Shown: positions 13,386 to 18,658 of the stretch, in pieces | How the letters are laid out: the number at the start of each line of letters is the position of its first letter | How positions within the stretch are numbered: position 1 is the stretch's first letter | Source of the DNA: a virus | Virus record (IMG/VR): IMGVR_UViG_3300042691_003046 | Location: 1 to 21,822 of that record | DNA: 21,822 nucleotides | Reading direction: 5' to 3' (one strand) | Notes under the pieces: model-generated | The model's database searches: none | Told to the model about the DNA's origin: nothing | Seen by the model: the letters and a program-made list of their open reading frames with translations, nothing else | Program-made: the position numbers and the translations under genes

Positions 13386-13496
13386 TCTTCTGAAATCCTC
13401 TCTAAGTCTTTAGTCGAAACTGAAGCGTGAGGTTGGGAAAAGATCCCATGCAAGTGCGCAAGGTTTGGTAGTTTTCCTGTACAATAAAAACTACCT
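13386..13496 (+). ncRNA. Structured non-tRNA RNA within the tRNA array
   Basis: About 110 bases directly downstream of a promoter hold no tRNA and no credible ORF but four potential stems: CCTC/GAGG enclosing CTTTAGT/ACTGAAG with a CGAA loop; TGGGA/TCCCA with loop AAAGA; and a 9-bp perfect hairpin GGTAGTTTT (13467-13475) with AAAACTACC (13487-13495) three bases before tRNA-Glu. T4 also has two extra stable RNAs (C and D) among its tRNAs. I find no match to tmRNA, RNase P RNA, 4.5S RNA or known ribozyme cores. Confidence 0.55.
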
Positions 13497-13498
13497 AT

Positions 13499-13573
13499 GC
13501 ACGATTCGTCTATCGGTTAGGACACTGCCCTTTCACGGCAGGAAGAGGAGTTCGATTCTCCTATCGTGTACCA
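13499..13573 (+). tRNA. tRNA-Glu (TTC)
   Basis: Acceptor GCACGAT/ATCGTGT, anticodon stem CTGCC/GGCAG with loop CTTTCAC, encoded CCA. Confidence 0.95.
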
Positions 13574-13579
13574 AATTTC

Positions 13580-13664
13580 GGAGAAGAAGCATCAATGGTG
13601 ATGCAGTGGACTGTAAATCCGCCACCTTCGGGTACGACTGGTTCGATCCCAGTATTCTCCACCA
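13580..13664 (+). tRNA. tRNA-Tyr (GTA)
   Basis: Acceptor GGAGAA/TTCTCC, anticodon stem GTGGA/TCCGC with loop CTGTAAA, long variable arm, encoded CCA. Confidence 0.95.
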
Positions 13665-13665
13665 T

Positions 13666-13739
13666 GCGGGATTAGTTTAATGGTAAAACTACAGATTTCC
13701 AATCTGTTGTTGTCAGTTCGATTCTGACATTCCGCTCCA
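13666..13739 (+). tRNA. tRNA-Gly (TCC)
   Basis: Acceptor GCGGGAT/ATTCCGC, anticodon stem ACAGA/TCTGT with loop TTTCCAA, discriminator T, encoded CCA. Only one base separates it from tRNA-Tyr. Confidence 0.95.
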
Positions 13740-13746
13740 AGTTTTT

Positions 13747-13821
13747 GGCTCGTTAGTATAATGGTTATTACAGCGGATTGTCTATCCGCTTATGGGAGTT
13801 CGATTCTCCCACGAGTCGCCA
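13747..13821 (+). tRNA. tRNA-Asp (GTC)
   Basis: Acceptor GGCTCGT/ACGAGTC, anticodon stem GCGGA/TCCGC with loop TTGTCTA, discriminator G, encoded CCA. Confidence 0.95.
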
Positions 13822-13826
13822 GTTAT

Positions 13827-13900
13827 AGCGGATTAGAGAAACGGTATCTCGGAAGTTTCATATGCTTCAGTTGTTGGTTCGATTCCAGCATCCGCAACCA
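13827..13900 (+). tRNA. tRNA-Met (CAT) with initiator-like features
   Basis: Acceptor AGCGGAT against ATCCGCA leaves an unpaired A1-A72. D-stem GAGA/TCTC gives A11-U24. Anticodon stem GAAGT/GCTTC, loop TTCATAT (CAT), encoded CCA. A 1-72 mismatch and A11-U24 are marks of bacterial initiator tRNA, but the three G-C pairs of the initiator anticodon stem are missing. Confidence 0.9.
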
Positions 13901-13908
13901 AAGTTTAT

Positions 13909-13986
13909 CGGAGATTGGGAAAGTCTGGTTAATCCGTCTGCTTTGGGAGCAGAAGACCGAAGGTTCGAATCCTTCATCTCCGACCA
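13909..13986 (+). tRNA. tRNA-Pro (TGG)
   Basis: Acceptor CGGAGAT/ATCTCCG with C1-G72 typical of tRNA-Pro, anticodon stem TCTGC/GCAGA with loop TTTGGGA, encoded CCA. Confidence 0.95.
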
Positions 13987-13998
13987 AGATAAGTAGAA

Positions 13999-14082
13999 GC
14001 GAGAGTGGTGTAATGGTAGCCACGCTGGTCTTAGAAGCCAGTGACGCAAGTCGTGAGAGTTCGAGTCTCTCCTCTCGCACCA
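13999..14082 (+). tRNA. tRNA-Leu (TAG)
   Basis: Acceptor GCGAGAG/CTCTCGC, anticodon stem CTGGT/GCCAG with loop CTTAGAA, long variable arm, encoded CCA. Second Leu tRNA of the array. Confidence 0.95.
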
Positions 14083-14109
14083 AATAACAATAACTGAAAG
14101 AGGTTAATC

Positions 14110-14286
14110 ATGGCAACAAAAGGTGGTAATCAAAAAACACGTAAAGCAGATCCAATGCGTACTAAGAATGGTAAAGAACGTCTTGGTCCACTAAATGTGG
14201 CACAGTTGACTGCTCTCAAAGAGAGAACATCTAAAAAGAAAATAGTTGCCAAGATTCAAAGAGAAATTGATCGTAAGTCAAAGTAA
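14110..14286 (+). CDS. Small basic protein inside the tRNA array
   Basis: An AGAGG RBS precedes the ATG. The 58-residue product is strongly basic: MATKGGNQKTRKADPMRTKN, then KERLGPLNVAQLTALKE and a Lys/Arg-rich helical end. The K-x-G-K-x-R-LGPLNV-x-QL signature recurs in very small phage proteins, as far as I remember, with K-x-x-K-I-x-R at the C-terminus. It could bind RNA or DNA; its place among tRNAs is suggestive but not evidence. Nothing else is known to me. Confidence 0.75.
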   Translation: MATKGGNQKTRKADPMRTKNGKERLGPLNVAQLTALKERTSKKKIVAKIQREIDRKSK

Positions 14287-14293
14287 ACAATAT

Positions 14294-14369
14294 TCCGCAG
14301 TAGCTCAGTCGGTAGAGTAGATGACTGTTAATCATTTGGTCGGTGGTTCGAGCCCACCCTGTGGAGCCA
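14294..14369 (+). tRNA. tRNA-Asn (GTT)
   Basis: Acceptor TCCGCAG/CTGTGGA, anticodon stem GATGA/TCATT with loop CTGTTAA, discriminator G, encoded CCA. Confidence 0.95.
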
Positions 14370-14374
14370 GTATT

Positions 14375-14450
14375 GCCCTTTTAGCTCATCTGGTAGAGCA
14401 ACTGATTTGTAATCAGTAGGTGGTCTGTTCGAGTCGGACAAGGGGCACCA
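14375..14450 (+). tRNA. tRNA-Thr (TGT)
   Basis: Acceptor GCCCTTT/AAGGGGC, anticodon stem ACTGA/TCAGT with loop TTTGTAA, T-arm GTCTG/CGGAC, encoded CCA. Last tRNA of the array. Confidence 0.95.
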
Positions 14451-14467
14451 AAATAATAGGAGAACGT

Positions 14468-14671
14468 ATGAACGAAGAAACTAAAGTACCATCGGCATTT
14501 AAACAAGAGTGGGAAGCGAAGAAGTTACTCAAGCGAACCAAAAAGAAAGCCAAGAAAGATCTACTAAATCGTGGTCATTCTCCGAGAGAAGCCAGTGGCA
14601 TGATTAAACAAGCAATCAATAACATTCAATCCAATAAGCCAATCAAACGTGCTGCTGGACGAGGTGGATAA
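14468..14671 (+). CDS. Small basic helical protein
   Basis: The frame runs back into tRNA-Thr, but the ATG at 14468 follows an AGGAGAA RBS and gives 67 residues. The product is Lys-rich (KKLLKRTKKKAKKDLLNRGH) with a second helix (PREASGMIKQAINNIQ) and a basic Gly-rich tail. Charge suggests nucleic-acid binding. Not recognised. Confidence 0.75.
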   Translation: MNEETKVPSAFKQEWEAKKLLKRTKKKAKKDLLNRGHSPREASGMIKQAINNIQSNKPIKRAAGRGG

Positions 14672-14674
14672 TAA

Positions 14675-14682
14675 GATAAATA
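14675..14682 (+). promoter_or_regulatory. T4-type late promoter motif GATAAATA
   Basis: GATAAATA lies just after the previous stop, with an expected start near 14688 and a normal short leader containing AAGGAG before the ATG at 14707. Confidence 0.55.
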
Positions 14683-14706
14683 ATAAATCTTAACAAGGAG
14701 ATTATT

Positions 14707-14967
14707 ATGTCAGTTTTTACTAAAACAGTTTGGGGTCCAGAGTTCACAGAAGAACTTGCTACTCAGTGGGACACTATTAAAATGGATACACTACAAGCAT
14801 TGATTGATTCAAACAAAGTGGCTTATCCAAAAACCATCATTGAAGGTGTTCGATTCGGTGGACAACGTGGCTGGGTAGATATGGCAACTGCTGAAAGCTG
14901 GAAAGAATTCGTTGAAGAATCCGCAGAAATCATGAATGTTACCGTAGAAGTAACAATCGTAGAATAA
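14707..14967 (+). CDS. Conserved late small protein, 86 residues
   Basis: AAGGAG RBS. The protein starts MSVFTKTVWGPEFTEELATQ, has a middle EGVRFGGQRGWVDMATAESW and a C-terminal beta-prone VTVEVTIVE. Versions with FT-TVWG and EGVRFG...V-W are familiar from T4-like marine phages. A late promoter lies upstream and a terminator downstream, so it seems to be a monocistronic late gene, and the product may be made in quantity. Function unknown. Confidence 0.8.
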   Translation: MSVFTKTVWGPEFTEELATQWDTIKMDTLQALIDSNKVAYPKTIIEGVRFGGQRGWVDMATAESWKEFVEESAEIMNVTVEVTIVE

Positions 14968-14990
14968 AATTGATTTGATGAACCAGCAAT

Positions 14991-15012
14991 AAACCCTCAC
15001 ACGAGGGTTTTC
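14991..15012 (+). terminator. Rho-independent terminator
   Basis: AAACCCTC (14991-14998) pairs perfectly with GAGGGTTT (15003-15010), loop ACAC, short T-run. Confidence 0.8.
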
Positions 15013-15027
15013 ATTTAATGAATTGAT

Positions 15028-15234
15028 ATGAATATAAAAGATTATCATAAAGAAATACAACCTAAACTCTCATTCGAAGAGTGGAAGTCAAGTCTGGCTC
15101 CAAGCATGCCAGAAGATAAAATCTCTGCATTTTCACGACTGCACGACATCGACTACAAGAAACAATGGGAAGAAACACTGAAGAACGAGTACGCAGAGTA
15201 CCTTTCTAATCTCAATGGAAACTGGTTACTATGA
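15028..15234 (+). CDS. Hypothetical 68-residue protein
   Basis: Helical, charged and Trp-containing (FEEWKSSLAP, QWEETLKNEYAEYL). There is no good RBS before the ATG, which sits just after the terminator. The stop overlaps the next start (ATGA), supporting reality. Not recognised. Confidence 0.65.
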   Translation: MNIKDYHKEIQPKLSFEEWKSSLAPSMPEDKISAFSRLHDIDYKKQWEETLKNEYAEYLSNLNGNWLL

Positions 15235-15416
15235 CAAAAGAAAAGTTAGAATCTCATATTGCATCATTAAAGAAAAAGCATCGTAAGTTAGATGAAGAAA
15301 TCACTGAGTTGGACTGTCACTACGATGAATACCTGCACTGTGAAGAACTAAAGAAAAAACGTCTAAGATTAAAGGAAGAAATTTCACGATGCGAAAAACA
15401 ATTGGAGAATCTATGA
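15231..15416 (+). CDS. YdcH/DUF465-like coiled-coil protein
   Basis: A 61-residue two-helix protein. The HIASLKKKHRKLDEEITEL segment and RLRLKEEISRCEKQLENL ending match the DUF465 (YdcH) pattern H-x2-L-x3-H-x2-LD-x2-I ... LK-x-x-I. The family forms a small antiparallel helical hairpin; its role is not established. It is common in proteobacteria, so it may have come from a host. ATGA overlaps on both sides show translational coupling. Confidence 0.75.
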   Translation: MTKEKLESHIASLKKKHRKLDEEITELDCHYDEYLHCEELKKKRLRLKEEISRCEKQLENL

Positions 15417-15583
15417 AGTGGATCATCGGAGCAATCCTAGTCGTACTATCACCACTAATTCTTGCGATCGCAATGTTCTATGCAATCGTTGTAAAGTTAC
15501 CACTGTTTGCATACTATTGCGCACATGAATACTACGAACACAAGACAGGTAAGAAGCACGAAGGCATTGGCTGGTACAAATAA
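15413..15583 (+). CDS. Small single-TM protein
   Basis: The ATG at 15413 overlaps the previous stop; an in-frame ATG at 15389 is possible but lies inside the previous gene. The 56-residue product has one long hydrophobic segment (residues 3-29) and a polar His/Tyr/Lys-rich tail (HEYYEHKTGKKHEGIGWYK). Likely an inner-membrane protein with a short cytoplasmic or periplasmic tail. Unknown function. Confidence 0.7.
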   Translation: MKWIIGAILVVLSPLILAIAMFYAIVVKLPLFAYYCAHEYYEHKTGKKHEGIGWYK

Positions 15584-15585
15584 TT

Positions 15586-15593
15586 CATAAATA
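15586..15593 (+). promoter_or_regulatory. T4-type late promoter CATAAATA, leaderless geometry
   Basis: CATAAATA lies just after the previous stop. In T4 geometry (motif at -13 to -6) the start is 15599, exactly the A of the PlcP-like gene's ATG. No Shine-Dalgarno is visible. Confidence 0.6.
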
Positions 15594-15598
15594 GTGGT

Positions 15599-16390
15599 AT
15601 GCTTAAAACATACCGCACAATCTTTATCTCCGATGTTCATCTTGGCACTCGTGACTGCAAGGCAGAACAGCTGAATAACTTTCTGAAGCACAATACCTGT
15701 GATACTCTCTATCTTGTTGGAGATATCATCGATGCTTGGAAAATTAAACAAAACAAGTGGAAATGGAAACAATCCCACACCAACGTAGTTCGTCGTGTAC
15801 TTGGCCATGCAAAACGAGATACAAGAGTGGTTTATGTGGCTGGTAATCACGATGAGTTTTTAAGACCAATGATACCCTATGGATTTTCCTTTGGTCTAGT
15901 TGAGATTCACAATCAAACTGAACACATTGGTGTGGATGGAAAGAAATATCTGGTTACTCATGGAGATCTGTTTGATGGAATTACTCGACTGGCTCCATGG
16001 TTGGCATTTCTTGGCGATAAGTTATATGATCTAGTCCTCGACTGGAACTCTCGTTTTAACTGGATTCGACATAAGCTGGGTTTTGGATACTGGTCACTGA
16101 GTAAATACCTAAAGAATAAGGTAAAGAAAGCCAGTGATTTTATGTTTCAGTTCGAAAGGAATCTGGCATCATATTGCAAGAAACGTGGTTATGATGGTGT
16201 AATCTGCGGACACATACATCATGCGGAGATAAAAGAAATCGATGGTGTAGCATATATGAACGATGGCGACTGGGTAGAATCAATGACTGCTCTGGTTGAA
16301 CATCATGATGGTCGTTGGGAAATTATAACATGGACGAAAACAAGTGATAAAAATACTGATAGTGACGGACAATCTACCAGACCAGATTAA
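15599..16390 (+). CDS. plcP: PlcP-like metallophosphoesterase (LpxH/COG2908 family)
   Basis: A 263-residue calcineurin-like phosphoesterase with all metal motifs: SDVHLG (D12, H14), VGDIIDAW (D42), GNHDE (N83, H84), THGD (H121) and GHIHHA (H205, H207). The full pattern, including FNWIRHKLG, YWSLSKYLK and NDGDWVES near the end, is that of proteobacterial proteins usually annotated UDP-2,3-diacylglucosamine diphosphatase. Members of this group in rhizobia and marine bacteria have been shown to be PlcP, a phospholipase C acting on membrane phospholipids during phosphate starvation. The following overlapping gene is an Agt-like glycosyltransferase, the usual partner of PlcP. A true LpxH role in lipid A synthesis is the alternative. 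The last 15 residues, where the next gene overlaps, are low in complexity. Confidence 0.88.
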   Translation: MLKTYRTIFISDVHLGTRDCKAEQLNNFLKHNTCDTLYLVGDIIDAWKIKQNKWKWKQSHTNVVRRVLGHAKRDTRVVYVAGNHDEFLRPMIPYGFSFGLVEIHNQTEHIGVDGKKYLVTHGDLFDGITRLAPWLAFLGDKLYDLVLDWNSRFNWIRHKLGFGYWSLSKYLKNKVKKASDFMFQFERNLASYCKKRGYDGVICGHIHHAEIKEIDGVAYMNDGDWVESMTALVEHHDGRWEIITWTKTSDKNTDSDGQSTRPD

Positions 16391-17324
16391 TGGTGTCGTT
16401 ACCACGTTCAAAAATCTGGAAGATTACGCTAATCGTGATGGGTATAGCATTGTTTATCTTGATCCCAGGAAGTTCCATCATTTTAATGCTGTGGGCTATC
16501 CTGAAGTTAAGATCTCAATCCCCATTGGTATTGGTAAAGCGATTGAAGCGATACATGCGGATCATATTCACATCGCCACAGAAGGTCCAATAGGTCTCGC
16601 TGCACGACTATATCTGGATCGAAAGAAGATACGCTACAACACTAGCTATCATACAAAATTCCCCGAGTTTCTAAAACAAATCTATGGCATTCCAATGTCA
16701 TGGACGTATCGCTATGTTCGCTGGTTTCATAAGCACTCTGGAATTGTACTGACCACCACAAAGACCATGGTCAATGACCTAAGATCCAATGGATTCGATG
16801 GTAATATTATTCCATGGACTCGTGGTGTCAATCGTGCTAATCTACATCCCAATCAATCAAGAACTGAGAGTAAGATTCCACGTGTTCTTTACGTTGGTCG
16901 TGTGTCAAAAGAAAAGAATCTAGACGCACTCTGCAAACTCACTGATTATCATATTCGAATTGTTGGTGATGGTCCAGATCGATCTAGACTAGAGAAAACC
17001 TATCCTCACGTAAAGTTTCTGGGCTATAAGTCTGGCACTGAACTTGCCAATGAATATCACAGTGCCGATGTATTTGCATTCCCATCCAAGACCGATACCT
17101 TTGGAATCGTTATTATTGAAGCACTCTCACTGGGTACACCAGTTGCTGCATATCCTGTTCCTGGACCAATTGACATACTTACTCCAGAGAATGGCATAAT
17201 GGATAACGATCTCAAAACAGCTATTAATAGTGCTCTATCTCTTCCTAGGGAAAGGGTGAAAAAATCATCCGAAGTCTGGACATGGGAAGAATGCTGGAAC
17301 ATATTCAAACGGAATCTACAGTGA
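16344..17324 (+). CDS. agt: Agt-like GT4 glycosyltransferase
   Basis: A 326-residue GT-B enzyme of the SqdX/Agt/PimB-like GT4 group. The GTG start at 16344 gives the family N-terminus ILIVTDNLPDQINGVVTT; it overlaps the phosphoesterase by 47 bases. Visible signatures: HIATEGPIGLAAR (about 76-88), NTSYHTKFPEF, RWFHKHS, VGRVSKEKN (R186, K191) and DTFGIVIIEALSLGTPV (D251, E259) with the nucleotide-sugar EX7E-like site in which the first Glu is Asp, as in SqdX-like proteins. In marine bacteria Agt makes glucosyl- or glucuronosyl-diacylglycerol from the DAG released by PlcP. Sugar donor and acceptor cannot be read from sequence. Slightly short against the usual 350-400 residues. Confidence 0.88.
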   Translation: MIKILIVTDNLPDQINGVVTTFKNLEDYANRDGYSIVYLDPRKFHHFNAVGYPEVKISIPIGIGKAIEAIHADHIHIATEGPIGLAARLYLDRKKIRYNTSYHTKFPEFLKQIYGIPMSWTYRYVRWFHKHSGIVLTTTKTMVNDLRSNGFDGNIIPWTRGVNRANLHPNQSRTESKIPRVLYVGRVSKEKNLDALCKLTDYHIRIVGDGPDRSRLEKTYPHVKFLGYKSGTELANEYHSADVFAFPSKTDTFGIVIIEALSLGTPVAAYPVPGPIDILTPENGIMDNDLKTAINSALSLPRERVKKSSEVWTWEECWNIFKRNLQ

Positions 17325-17352
17325 TTCTATACTATCCAAGGGAAACGAAAAA

Positions 17353-17508
17353 ATGAAAACACTCCAAGAACAACAAACCGAAGCAATCCTAGCCATGGCT
17401 GAAGCAATAAAAACGCTGGAACAACAACTGGCACATGCAACAAAACGAGTCGCAGAATTGGAAGCAATCGTGGCAAGCCAGAGAGAAGTTATAAAGGAGT
17501 TACAATGA
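17353..17508 (+). CDS. Small coiled-coil protein, 51 residues
   Basis: The ATG follows AAGGGA. The product is Gln/Glu/Ala/Leu-rich and helical throughout, with heptad-like spacing (IKTLEQQLAHATKRVAELEA), so it is probably a short dimeric coiled coil. The ATGA overlap with the next gene supports it as real. Function unknown. Confidence 0.7.
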   Translation: MKTLQEQQTEAILAMAEAIKTLEQQLAHATKRVAELEAIVASQREVIKELQ

Positions 17509-17702
17509 ATCCGTCTCTTACTAATATTCTCGAAGGAGAGAAAATTACCACAGATGATACTGTGGAATATCAACTATCCACTCACGAGAAGCAAGCTGAG
17601 TTCGCCAAGAAAAGAGATGCATCCCTTAATGAGTACATGAAGCAAGCACAAGAACTGTGGAATGATTCGTGTACATCACCGAGAAAACCAAAGGAAGAAT
17701 AA
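17505..17702 (+). CDS. Hypothetical 65-residue protein
   Basis: Charged and mostly helical (EKQAEFAKKRDASLNEYMKQ), no TM, no motif. Coupled on both sides (ATGA before, TAATG after), in a tight run of four small genes following agt. AAGGAG precedes its ATG. Not recognised. Confidence 0.7.
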   Translation: MNPSLTNILEGEKITTDDTVEYQLSTHEKQAEFAKKRDASLNEYMKQAQELWNDSCTSPRKPKEE

Positions 17703-17896
17703 TGTTAAAAGATCGTAAATTACTGGTAGAGAATGAGATAACCAAGCTAACCGATGTAGCTGCACATATGTACCTAGATGCAATGGTGAGTGAAAGTACG
17801 TTATCCCAAGAGTATCATGACATCCGTGAACGTATTACAGACTTACAGCATGAACGTAAGATGATACAATTACTCCTAGACAAGGGACATGAATGA
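17702..17896 (+). CDS. Hypothetical helical 64-residue protein
   Basis: The start at 17702 overlaps the previous stop and is preferred to an upstream in-frame GTG at 17669, which lies in the previous gene. Two amphipathic helices (KLLVENEITKLTDVAAHMYL and YHDIRERITDLQHERKMIQL). Not recognised. Confidence 0.7.
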   Translation: MLKDRKLLVENEITKLTDVAAHMYLDAMVSESTLSQEYHDIRERITDLQHERKMIQLLLDKGHE

Positions 17897-18051
17897 ATCA
17901 AGAGACAATACAACTGGCCATCTGTGCTTTCTACAATCTATTCATACTCTCGTTGTCTGTAGTCCTAGTAGCATTATATGGATGGAGCGTATGGTGGATG
18001 CTCGGTGCTGTACTATGTTTCGCCAGCTTTAGAGATAGGGATGCTATTTAG
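17893..18051 (+). CDS. Small hydrophobic membrane protein, 52 residues
   Basis: An ATGA-coupled frame with two closely spaced hydrophobic segments (residues 6-27, LFILSLSVVLVALYGW region, and about 33-44) and a polar end. Trp-rich around the turn. Probably a small inner-membrane protein; nothing more can be said. Confidence 0.6.
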   Translation: MNQETIQLAICAFYNLFILSLSVVLVALYGWSVWWMLGAVLCFASFRDRDAI

Positions 18052-18102
18052 TGGAGCATGGTGGACGTATATCCCCAGAAATGACAATTAGTCTGTTTAT
18101 GA

Positions 18103-18405
18103 ATGCAAGCGATGGCGTATAAAGAAAAAACTTGTCCTAAGTGTTCCGTCAAGCACACCAAGCGTGGTGAGTTCTGTAGTCGTAGCTGTGGCAACTCACG
18201 ACCACTAACGACTGAGCAGAAGCAGAAAATCGGACAGAAGAAATCAGCGTGGCTCACTGGTGGTACTGATGAAGCTGAAGCAGCAGTACATACCTTCACT
18301 AGTGGTGGTGCCAATAAGCCAGCCGAGCCCATCGCACCTATTACTAAGAAACCCATCCAGTCAAATCAATTTGTTCAGGATGGCGATCTGTGGACTGAGG
18401 TCTAG
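18103..18405 (+). CDS. Zinc-ribbon protein with NUMOD3-like segment
   Basis: Start is at the first ATG after a stop (18103) or at 18112; neither has a good RBS. Residues 11-32 form a treble-clef-like zinc site (CPKCSVKH ... FCSRSCGNSR: four Cys plus His). It is followed by TTEQKQKIGQKKSAWLTGG, which resembles the NUMOD3 DNA-binding repeat of phage homing endonucleases. No nuclease domain is present, so this could be a DNA-binding remnant of one, or a small regulator. The Pro/Ala/Lys-rich tail (about 63-90) looks unstructured. Confidence 0.65.
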   Translation: MQAMAYKEKTCPKCSVKHTKRGEFCSRSCGNSRPLTTEQKQKIGQKKSAWLTGGTDEAEAAVHTFTSGGANKPAEPIAPITKKPIQSNQFVQDGDLWTEV

Positions 18406-18413
18406 TGATAATC

Positions 18414-18434
18414 CGACAAATATCTTTGTCGTTT
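18414..18434 (+). terminator. Probable weak terminator
   Basis: CGACAAA (18414-18420) pairs with TTTGTCG (18425-18431), loop TATC, short T-run. Placed just after the zinc-ribbon gene and before a promoter. Confidence 0.5.
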
Positions 18435-18452
18435 GCAACTTGCAATTTAGAT

Positions 18453-18481
18453 TTGTCTTAGACTTGACTTTGGTGTAGAAT
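18453..18481 (+). promoter_or_regulatory. Sigma70-type promoter
   Basis: TTGTCT (18453-18458), 17-base spacer, TAGAAT (18476-18481). The expected start near 18488 is not followed by an ORF for about 170 bases, suggesting an RNA product. Confidence 0.6.
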
Positions 18482-18487
18482 CACTGT

Positions 18488-18566
18488 GTTAGGGGTTGAT
18501 CGAGACAGAGAGACACCGAGAACGACCTAAAACCCTCTATTCTGTAGGGTTATTAATCCCTGTAAA
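18488..18566 (+). ncRNA. Possible small RNA between two promoters
   Basis: No ORF follows the promoter at 18453. The segment ends in a hairpin AACCCT/AGGGTT and the 25-bp repeat also found in the terminator at 4630, here without a long T-run. It would give an RNA of about 80 nt. A leader for the ATPase gene is the alternative. Confidence 0.3.
18541..18565 (+). repeat. 25-bp repeat, copy B (with 4630-4654)
   Basis: One mismatch to 4630-4654. As at copy A, a TTGTCT-like promoter lies a few tens of bases downstream. Confidence 0.85.
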
Positions 18567-18597
18567 AACAACAACTTACGACACCTCCAGAAAGGTG

Positions 18598-18626
18598 TTG
18601 TCCTTAATTCGCAATTAGGGAATAAT
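18598..18626 (+). promoter_or_regulatory. Sigma70-type promoter for the AAA ATPase
   Basis: TTGTCC (18598-18603), 17-base spacer, AATAAT (18621-18626). It keeps the TTAATTCGCA run of the promoter at 7153. The -35 overlaps the 3' arm of a hairpin (ACACCT/AGGTGT, 18581-18598). A leader of about 26 bases holds GAGAGG. Confidence 0.75.
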
Positions 18627-18658
18627 ACTCTTATTGAATTGATTAAGAGAGGTTTTTT

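Noticed and set aside
13386-13496. Hammerhead, tmRNA, 4.5S or degenerate tRNA identity for the structured RNA
   Set aside because: CGAAAC occurs but the CUGAUGA core is absent; no tag ORF, no SRP tetraloop pattern and no T-arm with GTTCRA.
13465-14087. ORFs of 71 and 108 residues on the + strand and several on the - strand
   Set aside because: They read through tRNA genes, with nonsense protein composition.
12811-14450. Possible prophage attachment site within the tRNA array
   Set aside because: No integrase, no repeat of a tRNA 3' end, and the genome is of the lytic T4 type.
15497-15850. 117-residue minus-strand ORF
   Set aside because: Antisense to the start of the PlcP-like gene and the small TM gene before it; no supporting signals.
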